A stretch of DNA of 64,000 nucleotides from Streptomyces poonensis. GTDB taxonomy: Bacteria > Actinomycetota > Actinomycetes > Streptomycetales > Streptomycetaceae. The notes beneath the pieces are model-generated. The model searched no databases, was not told the DNA's origin, and saw only the letters and a list, made by a program, of their open reading frames with translations. The stretch spans positions 1 to 64,000 of the forward strand of contig NZ_BMVW01000007.1 of assembly GCF_014650915.1 (NCBI RefSeq), in the 5' to 3' direction. How positions within the stretch are numbered: the first letter of the stretch is position 1; every line of letters begins with the position of its first letter. A program made the translations under genes and the position numbers. Positions 8,910 through 17,197 of this stretch are shown here, piece after piece.

Positions 8910-8939
8910 TCAACATGCGTTAACGCAAAGTGAGTTACG
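8910..8939 (-). promoter_or_regulatory. Candidate ECF (BldN-type) promoter of rsbN
   Basis: On the minus strand, CGTAAC (8939-8934) and TGTTGA (8915-8910) stand 18 bp apart about 185 bp before the rsbN start, inside the 326-bp bldN-rsbN gap. The shape (AAC-containing -35, GTTGA-like -10) fits an ECF sigma promoter; direct activation of rsbN by BldN is reported in Streptomyces. The assignment is by eye. The rest of the gap (8725-9050) shows no gene. Confidence 0.45.
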
Positions 8940-9050
8940 CGTCGCTGACCGTGTGCGTGAACAGGTCCCGGTGCTGCGGGGGCGATGCGCGGTGAGACGG
9001 TTCGCCGGCTCGGTGTGCGGAAGGCGGGGAGAGCGGTGGAGCGGCGACGT

Positions 9051-9866
9051 TCAGCGGGCGTCTTCGGGCAGCAGCCGGGCGAGAGTGCGCACGGCGCGGT
9101 ACTGGAGAGTTTTGATCGCGCCCTCGTTCTTGCCCATCACGCGGGCCGTCTCGGCGACGGAGAGGCCCTGCAGGAAGCGGAGGGTGACGCACTCCTGCTG
9201 CTGGGGGTTGAGGCGCCGGACGGCGTCGAGGAGCGCGGCGTTGGAGAGGGACTCCAGCACGGAGTCCTCGGGGGAGCGCTCGACCTCGTTGGCGTCGAGC
9301 ATCTCGCCGGTGGTGACCTCGAGCCGGAAGCGGCTCGACTTGAAGTGGTCGGCGACCAGATTGCGGGCGATGGTGACCAGCCAGGCGCCGAAGTCGCGCC
9401 CTTGCCAGGTGAACGTCCCGATGCGGCGCAGGGCCCGCAGAAAGGTCTCGCTGGTGAGGTCCTCGGCGGTCGCCTTGCCTCCCACCCGGTAATAGATGTA
9501 GCGGTACACGGTGTCGCTGTACTGGTCGTACAGCCGCCCGAACGCGTCCGCCTCGCCGGCCTGGGCGCGCTCCACGAGGTCCATCATCCGGGCGCTGTCG
9601 CTGTCCGCGGCAGGGCGGCGAGCGGTGGCGGCCGAGCCGCCGCGGCCGCGTCTGGTGACGTCACCCGACCTCCGCCCCGCGACGGCGGCGCTGCGGGCTC
9701 CCTGTTCGATACCGTCGGCGAGCGCGTAGCACGGGCGGACGGGGGCAGCGGGCGCGGCGAGTGCGGGGACGGCGTACGCGGTGGGGACGAAGTCGCGCAA
9801 CAATCCCAGGACCGTTGCGCGCAGCGTAGCCAGGCCCGAGGCGTCAACCCCGACGTGTGGGTACAC
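9051..9866 (-). CDS. bldN: Developmental ECF sigma factor BldN
   Basis: A 271-aa extracytoplasmic-function sigma factor needed for aerial hyphae formation. Residues 1 to about 90 form the long N-terminal pro-extension typical of BldN (MYPHVGVDASGLATLRATV start, GTG codon), which is removed by proteolysis in S. coelicolor. Region 2 follows from MMDLVERAQAGEADAFGRL through the YRYIYYRVGG segment, and region 4 ends the protein with the HTH LSVAETARVMGKNEGAIK. The 3' side is followed by rsbN on the same strand. The 337 bp upstream is non-coding and must carry its developmental promoter. Confidence 0.95.
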   Translation of the reverse strand: MYPHVGVDASGLATLRATVLGLLRDFVPTAYAVPALAAPAAPVRPCYALADGIEQGARSAAVAGRRSGDVTRRGRGGSAATARRPAADSDSARMMDLVERAQAGEADAFGRLYDQYSDTVYRYIYYRVGGKATAEDLTSETFLRALRRIGTFTWQGRDFGAWLVTIARNLVADHFKSSRFRLEVTTGEMLDANEVERSPEDSVLESLSNAALLDAVRRLNPQQQECVTLRFLQGLSVAETARVMGKNEGAIKTLQYRAVRTLARLLPEDAR

Positions 9867-10203
9867 GGGACTCCCAGAGGCAGAGCTTGCATCACGTGCA
9901 GTACGGGACCGTTCACCCGTCGTGGCGACGGAGGGGTACCGGATTGCGTCTGAGGAGAATAACGCTTCGTGCAGGCCCTGCTACACCCAGTTGCCTAAAT
10001 CGTCGATTACGTCGCGTCTGTTATCGATTGACGCACGTTCAAGTGCCGGTTGGTGTCCACTTGTTGCTCGGATAAGTCCACGTTGGGCATCGCTCAAAGG
10101 CGTGTTGTGCCCGGGTGCGGAGAGCGCGACGGGGGTGGGCACGTCGGGCGCGGGGAGTGACGCATGTGTGTCCGGAGGGACGGTGTGAGGGCTCGCGGAC
10201 GGG
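9867..10203 (-). promoter_or_regulatory. Long upstream region of bldN
   Basis: 337 bp without a gene, between bldN and the SerB-like gene, both minus strand. In other Streptomyces this region contains the bldN promoter and its control sites, including BldD binding. I could not pick out a convincing BldD box (AGTGA/TCACT pair) by eye; single half sites such as TTCACCC (9910-9920) and AGTGAC (10155-10161) are present. Confidence 0.5.
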
Positions 10204-11124
10204 TCAGCGGCGACGGCGGTGCAGGGCGATCGCCGCCGCGGTGCCGCCCGCCACCGCACCCACCCCGGCCGCCGCCGGCAGGCCGACCTTGGCCGCCTTG
10301 CGGGCCGTACGGTAGTCGCGCAGCCGCCAGTCGAACTCGCGCGCGTGCTTGCGCAGCTTGCTGTCCGGGTTGATCGCGTAGGGGTGGCCGACCAGGGACA
10401 GCATCGGGATGTCGTTGTGGGAGTCGCTGTACGCCGCGCAGCGCGTCAGGTCCAGGCCCTCCGCCGACGCCAGCGCGCGGACCGCCTCCGCCTTGGCCGG
10501 TCCGTGCAGCGGCTCGCCGACCAGCTTGCCCGTGTAGACGCCGTCGACCGACTCCGCGACGGTGCCCAGGGCGCCCGTCAGGCCGAGACGGCGGGCGATC
10601 ACCGTGGCGATCTCCACGGGGGCCGCCGTGACGAGCCACACCTTCTGGCCCGCGTCGAGGTGCGCCTGGGCCAGCGCGCGGGTTCCCGGCCAGATGCGCT
10701 CGGCCATGTACTCGTCGTAGATCTCCTCGCCGATCGTCATCAGCTCGGCCACCCGGTGGCCCTTGACGATCGACAGGGCGGAGTCGCGCGCGTCCTGCAT
10801 GTGCTCGGGGTCCTCGACCCCGGCCAGCCGGAACCACGCCTGCTGCCAGGCGAACCGGGCGAGGTCGCGGGTCTCGAAGAACTTCCGCTTGTACAGGCCC
10901 CGGCCGAAGTGGAACAGCGCGGCACCCTGCATGACGGTGTTGTCGAGGTCGAAGAAGGCGGCGGCCTTGTCGTCGCCGTGGACGGGGAACTGCGGCTCGA
11001 GATCGCCGGTCAGTTCCTGGTCCTGCGAGGTCTTCCGGGCTGCCTCCGCCGAGGCCTCGCCTGCCAATACGCTCCGCGCCGTGGCGGAGCGCCTACGGGG
11101 GGTGAGCCATCCGAGAGCGGCCAT
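10204..11124 (-). CDS. SerB-like HAD-IB phosphatase with C-terminal membrane tail
   Basis: About 306 aa. HAD motif I is AAFFDLDNTVMQG, motif II the VTAAPVEIA stretch, motif III the lysine in GPAKAEAVRAL, and motif IV AYSDSHNDIPML, as in phosphoserine phosphatase-like HAD-IB proteins with a helical cap. The C-terminus has a short hydrophobic segment (GLPAAAGVGAVAGGTAAAIAL) followed by RRRR, suggesting a membrane anchor. Starts at ATG 11124 or ATG 11136 are equally plausible and neither has a good ribosome-binding site. Relatives next to bldN are conserved in Streptomyces. Whether the substrate is phosphoserine, a lysolipid phosphate or another compound is not shown. Confidence 0.85.
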   Translation of the reverse strand: MAALGWLTPRRRSATARSVLAGEASAEAARKTSQDQELTGDLEPQFPVHGDDKAAAFFDLDNTVMQGAALFHFGRGLYKRKFFETRDLARFAWQQAWFRLAGVEDPEHMQDARDSALSIVKGHRVAELMTIGEEIYDEYMAERIWPGTRALAQAHLDAGQKVWLVTAAPVEIATVIARRLGLTGALGTVAESVDGVYTGKLVGEPLHGPAKAEAVRALASAEGLDLTRCAAYSDSHNDIPMLSLVGHPYAINPDSKLRKHAREFDWRLRDYRTARKAAKVGLPAAAGVGAVAGGTAAAIALHRRRR

Positions 11125-11317
11125 GACGGTGAGCATAGCCAGTCCGTTCGGTGCTTCCGGAGCGGAGAGGTTCCGAGGCTGTGAACACTCCGCGGCCGAG
11201 TCGTCGAGGAAGTGAGCCGCTCGGTGCGCGGGCGCACGGAGACGGCAGGTTGCGGGCTCGGGCGCGAGCCGGGGCGCGGGGGTTCCCTGTGGATGCCGCG
11301 GCGCGAGAATGGCCGAC

Positions 11318-11656
11318 ATGAGTCCCATCTTCCGGCGCGCCGACCGCCGTAGCACGGAGCAGAAAACCGCACCTCAGGAGGCTCTTGAGTTGCGAGAGTC
11401 ACACGGAGCCCGGGAGGCCGGGCAGCTCGTCACCCTGATCGGGAAGCCCGGATGCCACCTGTGCGAGGACGCCCAGGCCGTGGTCGAGAAGGTCTGCGGG
11501 GAGCTCGGAGTCCCCTGGGAGGGCAAGGACATCACTCAGGACGAGGAGCTGCACCGGGCGTACTGGGAACAGATTCCGGTCGTCCTGGTGAACGGCAAGC
11601 AGCACACGTTCTGGCGTGTGAACGAGGAGCGGCTGCGCGCGGCACTGACTCAGTAG
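11318..11656 (+). CDS. Glutaredoxin-like thiol protein (DUF836 type)
   Basis: A 112-aa thioredoxin-fold protein. The redox motif is GKPGCHLCED (CxxC), the strand IPVVLVNGK carries the conserved cis-Pro, and the end RVNEERLRAALTQ is the usual last helix. ATG 11309 is an equally possible start three codons earlier. It lies just before rex, which senses redox state through NADH, and the pairing recurs in Streptomyces. Probable partners are cytosolic disulfides; no specific target is known. Confidence 0.87.
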   Translation: MSPIFRRADRRSTEQKTAPQEALELRESHGAREAGQLVTLIGKPGCHLCEDAQAVVEKVCGELGVPWEGKDITQDEELHRAYWEQIPVVLVNGKQHTFWRVNEERLRAALTQ

Positions 11657-11844
11657 TCCAAAGAGAACCGGCAGGTCGCTTAGGATCGACGGCGGATTGG
11701 TCTCGGGGGCGTGGATCGTTGAGGGAAGTGTGCGGTTTTGCCCCCAGTAACTGAGGAACGACGGCGCGCACGCTTCGGTTCCCTGAAAACGCGCCGGGAG
11801 TGCGTGAGCCCGGTCACGTTGGGCGGGCAAATCGGACACCATCT

Positions 11845-11862
11845 TTGTGCACGCGTTCACAA
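11845..11862 (+). promoter_or_regulatory. Rex operator (ROP) upstream of rex
   Basis: TTGTGCACGCGTTCACAA is an 18-bp near-perfect palindrome that differs at one base from the Rex consensus TTGTGAACGCGTTCACAA. It lies 77 bp before the rex start, so Rex probably represses its own operon when NADH is low and lets go as NADH/NAD+ rises. Confidence 0.93.
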
Positions 11863-11938
11863 AGACATAGCCTGCTGTCGACGGGGCGGTCTGGGGACGT
11901 ATGACCGCCTGCAGCCCCGCTCTACCCGCAGGAGCACC

Positions 11939-12694
11939 GTGGCAACTGGCCGAACTCACCGACCGGCGACCCGCAGCCGAGGGATTCCCGAGGCCACCGT
12001 CGCCCGGCTTCCGCTGTACCTCCGCGCCCTGACCGCGCTCTCGGAGCGCTCGGTGCCCACCGTCTCCTCCGAGGAGCTCGCGGCCGCGGCCGGGGTCAAC
12101 TCCGCGAAGCTGCGCAAGGACTTCTCGTACCTGGGCTCCTACGGGACACGTGGGGTCGGTTACGACGTCGAGTATCTCGTGTACCAGATCTCCCGTGAAC
12201 TGGGCCTCACCCAGGACTGGCCGGTTGTGATCGTCGGTATCGGCAACCTCGGCGCCGCGCTCGCCAACTACGGCGGGTTCGCGTCCCGTGGTTTCCGTGT
12301 CGCGGCGCTGATCGACGCGGATCCGGCGATGTCCGGCAAGCCCGTCGCGGGCATTCCCGTCCAGCACACGGACGACCTGGAATCGATCATCGCCGAGAAC
12401 GGTGTCTCGATCGGTGTCATCGCCACGCCCGCCGGCGCCGCCCAGCAGGTCTGCGACCGGCTCGTGGCCGCCGGGGTCACCTCCATCCTGAACTTCGCGC
12501 CGACCGTGCTGTCCGTACCGGACGGCGTCGACGTGCGCAAGGTCGACCTCTCCATCGAGCTGCAGATCCTCGCCTTCCACGAGCAGCGCAAGGCCGGTGA
12601 GGAGGCCGCCGGGGAGCCCGGTGCCGTCCTCCAGGCGCGCAAGGAGTCCGGAAAGGGACCCGACGGGGACGTCCCCGCCGTGATGCCGGCATGA
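11939..12694 (+). CDS. rex: Redox-sensing transcriptional repressor Rex
   Basis: A 251-aa repressor. The N-terminal winged helix (ATVARLPLYLRALTAL, then SSEELAAAAGVNSAKLRKDF) binds the ROP site, and the C-terminal Rossmann domain begins at VVIVGIGNLGAALANYGGF (about residue 96) and reads the NADH/NAD+ ratio. GTG 11939 is preceded by CAGGAGCA, and a longer frame upstream would run through the operator. The stop overlaps the hemA start by 4 bp. Rex homodimers normally control respiratory and haem genes, which is consistent with its place at the head of hemACD. Confidence 0.96.
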   Translation: MATGRTHRPATRSRGIPEATVARLPLYLRALTALSERSVPTVSSEELAAAAGVNSAKLRKDFSYLGSYGTRGVGYDVEYLVYQISRELGLTQDWPVVIVGIGNLGAALANYGGFASRGFRVAALIDADPAMSGKPVAGIPVQHTDDLESIIAENGVSIGVIATPAGAAQQVCDRLVAAGVTSILNFAPTVLSVPDGVDVRKVDLSIELQILAFHEQRKAGEEAAGEPGAVLQARKESGKGPDGDVPAVMPA

Positions 12695-14433
12695 GTCTCC
12701 TCGTCGTCGGACTGAGCCACCGCAGTGCCCCGGTCAGCGTGCTGGAGCGGGCCGCGCTGTCCCAGGACACCCAGATCAAGTTGCTTCAGGACACGGTCGC
12801 CGCCGAGCCGGCCACCGAGGCCACGCTGCTCGCCACCTGCAACCGCATCGAGCTCTACGCCGACGTGGACAAGTTCCACGCCGGTGTCGCCGAGCTGTCC
12901 ACGCTGCTCGCCCAGCACAGCGGGGTCGGGCTGGACGAGCTCACCCCCTACCTGTACGTGCACTACGAGGACCGCGCGGTCCACCACCTGTTCTCCGTGG
13001 CCTGCGGCCTGGACTCGATGGTGGTCGGCGAGGGCCAGATCCTCGGCCAGCTCAAGGACAGCCTCGCCAAGGCGCAGAACCTGCACACGGCCGGGCGGCT
13101 GCTGAACGATCTGTTCCAGCAGGGCCTCAGAGTCGGCAAGCGCGCCCACTCCGAGACCGGCATCGACCGCGCGGGCCAGTCCCTGGTCACCTTCGGCCTG
13201 GAGCAGCTCGCGGACGGCGGCGACGTCGAGGCCTGGGCCCGCGGCAAGCGCGCCCTCGTGATCGGCGCGGGCTCCATGTCCTCGCTGGCCGCGGCGACGC
13301 TCGCGCGCGCGGGTGTGGCCGAGATCGTCATCGCCAACCGGACGTACGACCGCGCCGAGCGCCTCGCCCAGATCCTCACGGAGCAGGACGGAACGGACGT
13401 CGTCGCCCGTGCGGTACGGATGGACGCGGTTGCGGACGAACTGACACGTGCCGACGTCGCGGTGTCCTGCACGGGCGCCACGGGCCTGGTCCTGACGGCC
13501 GAGGCGGTCGCGGCGGCGGTCGAGGGCCGGGTCGCGGAGGTCTCCGCCGAGCCGTCGGCCCCGGACGCCGCGTCCGCGCGTACGGTCCCGGCTCCCCAGC
13601 GCACCGCGCGCGAGGAGACGCCGCTGCCGCCCACCTCGGTCGGGACCGAGGACGGCTGCCCGCTCGACCTGCCGGCCGCGCAGGGCGGTTTCTCCCTGCT
13701 CGGCGAGGACGCGGTGGCCGGTATGGACGCGGCCACGCTGGAGCAGCACGCGGCCTGGGTGGACAACGGGACGGTCGACCGGCGCGAGAGCCGTACGGTG
13801 TCCGGCGCCGACGCCGAGCTGATCACCGCGCTCGCCGCCACCGCCTCCGTCACCGGCCGGGTGCCCGAGCGGCGCCGGCCCGAGCCCGTCGCCGTGCTGC
13901 CCCGGCCCGAGCCCGTGCTCGCGCTCCTGGACCTGGCGATGCCCCGCGACATCGACGCGGCCGTGCACCGGCTGGCCGGGGTGCGGCTGGTCGACATCGA
14001 GTCGCTGGCCGAGGCCTCCGCCGACGCGCCGATGGCCTCCGACGTCGACCAGGTGCGGCGCATCGTCTCCGACGAGGTGGCCGCCTTCGGCGCCGCCCAG
14101 CGGGCCGCGCACATCACGCCCACCGTCGTGGCGCTGCGCACCATGGCCGCCGACGTCGTCGCGGGCGAGATGGCGCGGCTGGAGGGCCGCCTGCCGGGCC
14201 TCGACGACAAGCACCGCAGCGAGATCACGCAGACCGTACGGCGCGTGGTCGACAAACTGCTGCACGCGCCGACCGTACGGGTCAAGCAGCTCGCCGCCGA
14301 ACCCGGTGGCGCCGGGTACGCCGACGCGCTGCGCACCCTGTTCGACCTGGATCAGGAGACGGTCGCCGCCGTCTCGCGGGCCGACACCGAGACCGAGAAC
14401 GACCGACACGCCGAGAACCGAGGGCGAGCATGA
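12691..14433 (+). CDS. hemA: Glutamyl-tRNA reductase with large insertion
   Basis: A 580-aa glutamyl-tRNA reductase, first enzyme of the C5 haem pathway, converting Glu-tRNA to glutamate-1-semialdehyde with NADPH. The catalytic cysteine is C50 in LATCNRIELY; the NADPH domain begins KRALVIGAGSMSSLAAA; the dimerisation domain ends the protein. An insertion of about 125 residues, roughly 280-406, rich in Ala, Pro and charged residues, splits the nucleotide-binding domain between GATGLVLTAEAV and PVLALLDLAMPRDID; enzymes of most bacteria are about 420 aa. Overlaps of 4 bp with rex and hemC indicate translational coupling. Confidence 0.95.
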   Translation: MSLLVVGLSHRSAPVSVLERAALSQDTQIKLLQDTVAAEPATEATLLATCNRIELYADVDKFHAGVAELSTLLAQHSGVGLDELTPYLYVHYEDRAVHHLFSVACGLDSMVVGEGQILGQLKDSLAKAQNLHTAGRLLNDLFQQGLRVGKRAHSETGIDRAGQSLVTFGLEQLADGGDVEAWARGKRALVIGAGSMSSLAAATLARAGVAEIVIANRTYDRAERLAQILTEQDGTDVVARAVRMDAVADELTRADVAVSCTGATGLVLTAEAVAAAVEGRVAEVSAEPSAPDAASARTVPAPQRTAREETPLPPTSVGTEDGCPLDLPAAQGGFSLLGEDAVAGMDAATLEQHAAWVDNGTVDRRESRTVSGADAELITALAATASVTGRVPERRRPEPVAVLPRPEPVLALLDLAMPRDIDAAVHRLAGVRLVDIESLAEASADAPMASDVDQVRRIVSDEVAAFGAAQRAAHITPTVVALRTMAADVVAGEMARLEGRLPGLDDKHRSEITQTVRRVVDKLLHAPTVRVKQLAAEPGGAGYADALRTLFDLDQETVAAVSRADTETENDRHAENRGRA

Positions 14434-15398
14434 GTGAGCAGCAGGCACCGGCACTGAGGCTCGGGACCAGGCGGAGCAAGCTCGCCATGGCCCAGTCCGG
14501 TCACGTGGCGGAGGCGGTGCGCCGGGTGACCGGGCGGCCCGTCGAGCTCGTGGAGATCACGACGTACGGCGACACCTCCCGCGAGCACCTCGCGCAGATC
14601 GGCGGCACCGGCGTCTTCGTCGCGGCGCTGCGCGACGCGCTGCTGCGCGGCGAGGTCGACTTCGCCGTGCACTCCCTGAAGGACCTGCCCACCGCACAGC
14701 ACCCCGACCTGGTGCTGGCCGCGGTGCCGGTGCGCGAGGACGCGCGTGACGTCCTCGTCGCCCGCGACGGGCTGCGCTTCGACGAGCTGCCCGAGGGCGC
14801 GCGCGTCGGCACCGGCTCGCCGCGCCGCATGGCCCAGCTCAACGCGTACGCCCGCAGCCACGGCCGCACCATCGAGACCGTGCCGATCCGCGGGAACATC
14901 GACACCCGCGTCGGATACGTCCAGAGCGGCGAGCTGGACGCCGTCGTCCTCGCCGCCGCCGGACTGAACCGGATCGACCGGATCGACGAGGTGACCGACT
15001 TCCTGTCGGTCGACACAGTTTTGCCCGCCCCCGGCCAGGGGGCCCTGGCGGTCGAGTGCGCTGCGGACAACGCAGACCTCGTCGCCGCGCTCGCCGAGCT
15101 CGACGACCCGTTCACGCGGGCCGCCGTGACCGCCGAGCGGTCTCTTCTCGCCGCCTTGGAGGCCGGCTGCAGCGCACCCGTGGGCGCGCTCGCCGACCTC
15201 CAGGCCGACGGGCAGATTGCCAAGGAAATGCGCCTGCGCGGCGTCGTCGGTACCACCGACGGCTCGACGCTGGTGCAGCTGTCCACCACCGGTCCCGTGC
15301 CCGAGACGCACGACCAGGCGATGGCGCTCGGCCGCGAACTCGCGGCCGAGATGCTCGCCAAGGGCGCGGCCGGTCTGATGGGGGAGCGAGCACATTGA
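14430..15398 (+). CDS. hemC: Hydroxymethylbilane synthase
   Basis: A 322-aa porphobilinogen deaminase that polymerises four porphobilinogens into hydroxymethylbilane. It shows LRLGTRRSKLAMAQ at the start, DFAVHSLKDLPT, RGNIDTRVGY, and the cofactor cysteine in LEAGCSAPVGALA which carries the dipyrromethane primer. The start overlaps the hemA stop by 4 bp (ATGA) and its own stop overlaps the hemD TTG start. Confidence 0.96.
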   Translation: MSEQQAPALRLGTRRSKLAMAQSGHVAEAVRRVTGRPVELVEITTYGDTSREHLAQIGGTGVFVAALRDALLRGEVDFAVHSLKDLPTAQHPDLVLAAVPVREDARDVLVARDGLRFDELPEGARVGTGSPRRMAQLNAYARSHGRTIETVPIRGNIDTRVGYVQSGELDAVVLAAAGLNRIDRIDEVTDFLSVDTVLPAPGQGALAVECAADNADLVAALAELDDPFTRAAVTAERSLLAALEAGCSAPVGALADLQADGQIAKEMRLRGVVGTTDGSTLVQLSTTGPVPETHDQAMALGRELAAEMLAKGAAGLMGERAH

Positions 15399-17104
15399 GC
15401 CCCACCACCCTTCCCGCCGGTCCGGACCACGGTCACGTCACCTTCCTCGGTGCCGGACCCGGGGATCCGGGACTGCTCACACTGCGCGCCGTAGAGGCGC
15501 TGGCCAGCGCGGACGTCCTCGTCGGCGAGCACGAGGTGCTCGACGTCGTCCGCGCGCACGCCCGGGCAGGCGTTGCCGTCCTTGACACCGCCGCCGGGAA
15601 CTCTTCGGATCTGTTCCCGGGCACGGGCACGCCTCAGCTGGCGGTAGTTGACGGCTCGTCAAAAACCGCTGGTGTCCCCGCGTCGAGGGACGCGGCCAAT
15701 CTTGTCATGGAGGCCGCGCGGGGCGGCAAGCGGGTCGTCCGTGCGGTGACCGGGGACCCCGGACTCGACACCTACGCGGCCGGGGAGATGCTCGCGTGCG
15801 CCGCCGCGGGCGTGCCGTTCGAGGTGGTGCCCGGCATCGCGTCCGCCGTGGGCGTGCCCGCGTACGCGGGTGTGCCGCTGCGGGACGCGCAGGGCGCCGA
15901 CGTACGGTTCGTGGACGCCCGCACCGCCTCCGACCGCTGCTGGACGGAGGTGGGCGCCTCGGACGGCACGGTCGTCGTCTCGACGACGCTGGACTCCGTC
16001 GCGGCCGCGGCCGGCGAGCTGGTGTCGGCGGGCCGCAAGCCGGACACCCCCCTCACGGTCACGATCGGCGGTACGACGACCCGGCAGCGCACCTGGACCG
16101 CGACCCTCGGCTCCATCGCGCAGACGCTGAAGCAGGCGAAGGTGCTGCCCTCGCCGGACGGCGGGCGCCCGGTGATAGCCGTGGTCGGTGAGCGGTCCTC
16201 CGCCGCGCAGCGCGACCAGCTCTCGTGGTTCGAGTCCAAGCCGCTGTTCGGCTGGAAGGTGCTCGTCCCGCGGACGAAGGAGCAGGCGGCGTCGCTCTCC
16301 GACCAGCTGAGGTCCTACGGGGCCGTCCCGCACGAGGTCCCGACGATCGCCGTCGAGCCCCCGCGCACGCCCCAGCAGATGGAGCGCGCGGTCAAGGGCC
16401 TGGTGACGGGCCGGTACGAGTGGATCGCCTTCACCTCGGTGAACGCGGTCAAGGCCGTACGGGAGAAGTTCGAGGAGTACGGGCTCGACGCGCGTGCCTT
16501 CGCGGGCATCAAGGTCGCGGCGGTGGGCGAGCAGACGGCGAAGGCCCTGATCTCCTTCGGTGTGAAGCCGGACCTGGTGCCGAGCGGCGAGCAGTCGGCC
16601 GCCGGCCTGCTGGAGGACTGGCCGCCGTACGACCCGGTCTTCGACCCGATCGACCGGGTGTTCCTGCCGCGTGCCGACATCGCCACGGAGACCCTGGTCG
16701 CCGGGCTGATCGAGCTGGGCTGGGAGGTCGACGACGTCACGGCGTACCGCACCGTGCGGGCGTCGCCGCCGCCGGCCGAGACGCGGGAGGCCATCAAGGG
16801 CGGTGGCTTCGACGCGGTGCTGTTCACGTCGTCGAGCACGGTGCGGAACCTGGTGGGCATCGCCGGCAAGCCGCACAACGTGACCGTCATCGCGTGTATC
16901 GGTCCCGCGACGGCCAAGACCGCCGAGGAGCACGGGCTGCGCGTCGACGTCATGGCCCCCGAGCCGTCCGTGCACAAGCTGGCGGAGGCGCTGGCCGACT
17001 TCGGGCTGCGGCGGCGCGCTGCCGCGCTGGAGGCCGGGGACCCGGTGACGCGGCCGAGCGAGCGGCGGCCGGGGTCGCGGCGGAGGCGGTCGACGACGAC
17101 CTGA
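15395..17104 (+). CDS. hemD: Fused uroporphyrinogen-III methyltransferase / uroporphyrinogen-III synthase
   Basis: A 569-aa two-domain protein, as in other Streptomyces. Residues 10 to about 260 are a CobA/SUMT-type methyltransferase (VTFLGAGPGDPGLLTLRA, VTGDPGLDTYA, EVVPGIASAVGVPAYAGVPL); residues about 285-545 are HemD, which closes and inverts ring D (KVLVPRTKEQAASLSDQL, AFTSVNAVKAV, VLFTSSSTVRNL). The start is a TTG inside the hemC stop overlap; no other start keeps the N-terminal strand. The C-terminus ends in an Arg-rich tail. In many Streptomyces hemB follows directly, but here 18.8 kb intervene. The last 25 bp are partly copied at 19482-19503. Confidence 0.94.
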   Translation: MSPTTLPAGPDHGHVTFLGAGPGDPGLLTLRAVEALASADVLVGEHEVLDVVRAHARAGVAVLDTAAGNSSDLFPGTGTPQLAVVDGSSKTAGVPASRDAANLVMEAARGGKRVVRAVTGDPGLDTYAAGEMLACAAAGVPFEVVPGIASAVGVPAYAGVPLRDAQGADVRFVDARTASDRCWTEVGASDGTVVVSTTLDSVAAAAGELVSAGRKPDTPLTVTIGGTTTRQRTWTATLGSIAQTLKQAKVLPSPDGGRPVIAVVGERSSAAQRDQLSWFESKPLFGWKVLVPRTKEQAASLSDQLRSYGAVPHEVPTIAVEPPRTPQQMERAVKGLVTGRYEWIAFTSVNAVKAVREKFEEYGLDARAFAGIKVAAVGEQTAKALISFGVKPDLVPSGEQSAAGLLEDWPPYDPVFDPIDRVFLPRADIATETLVAGLIELGWEVDDVTAYRTVRASPPPAETREAIKGGGFDAVLFTSSSTVRNLVGIAGKPHNVTVIACIGPATAKTAEEHGLRVDVMAPEPSVHKLAEALADFGLRRRAAALEAGDPVTRPSERRPGSRRRRSTTT

Positions 17105-17130
17105 TCGGTCACGCGTTCGCTGCCGGCTGG

Positions 17131-17181
17131 AACGACGGCTCAGGGGTGCCCCGGTGTTCGGGGCGCCCCTGAGCCGTCGTT
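17131..17181. terminator. Bidirectional terminator closing the rex-hemACD operon
   Basis: A 22-bp inverted repeat (left arm 17131-17152 starting AACGACGGCTCAGG, right arm 17160-17181) with one G-T pair and a 7-base loop. It lies between hemD and the convergent first NTPase gene and closes the hem operon ahead of hemB, so hemB needs its own promoter in this strain. Confidence 0.9.
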
Positions 17182-17197
17182 GTGGGTGCCGGCCCGG

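Noticed and set aside
9781..10188. Plus-strand frame in the bldN upstream region
   Set aside because: No recognisable start signal or domain, and it overlaps the N-terminal coding part of bldN.
12268..14454. Long minus-strand frame opposite rex-hemA
   Set aside because: Low-complexity His/Gly/Arg composition and full overlap with two certain enzymes.
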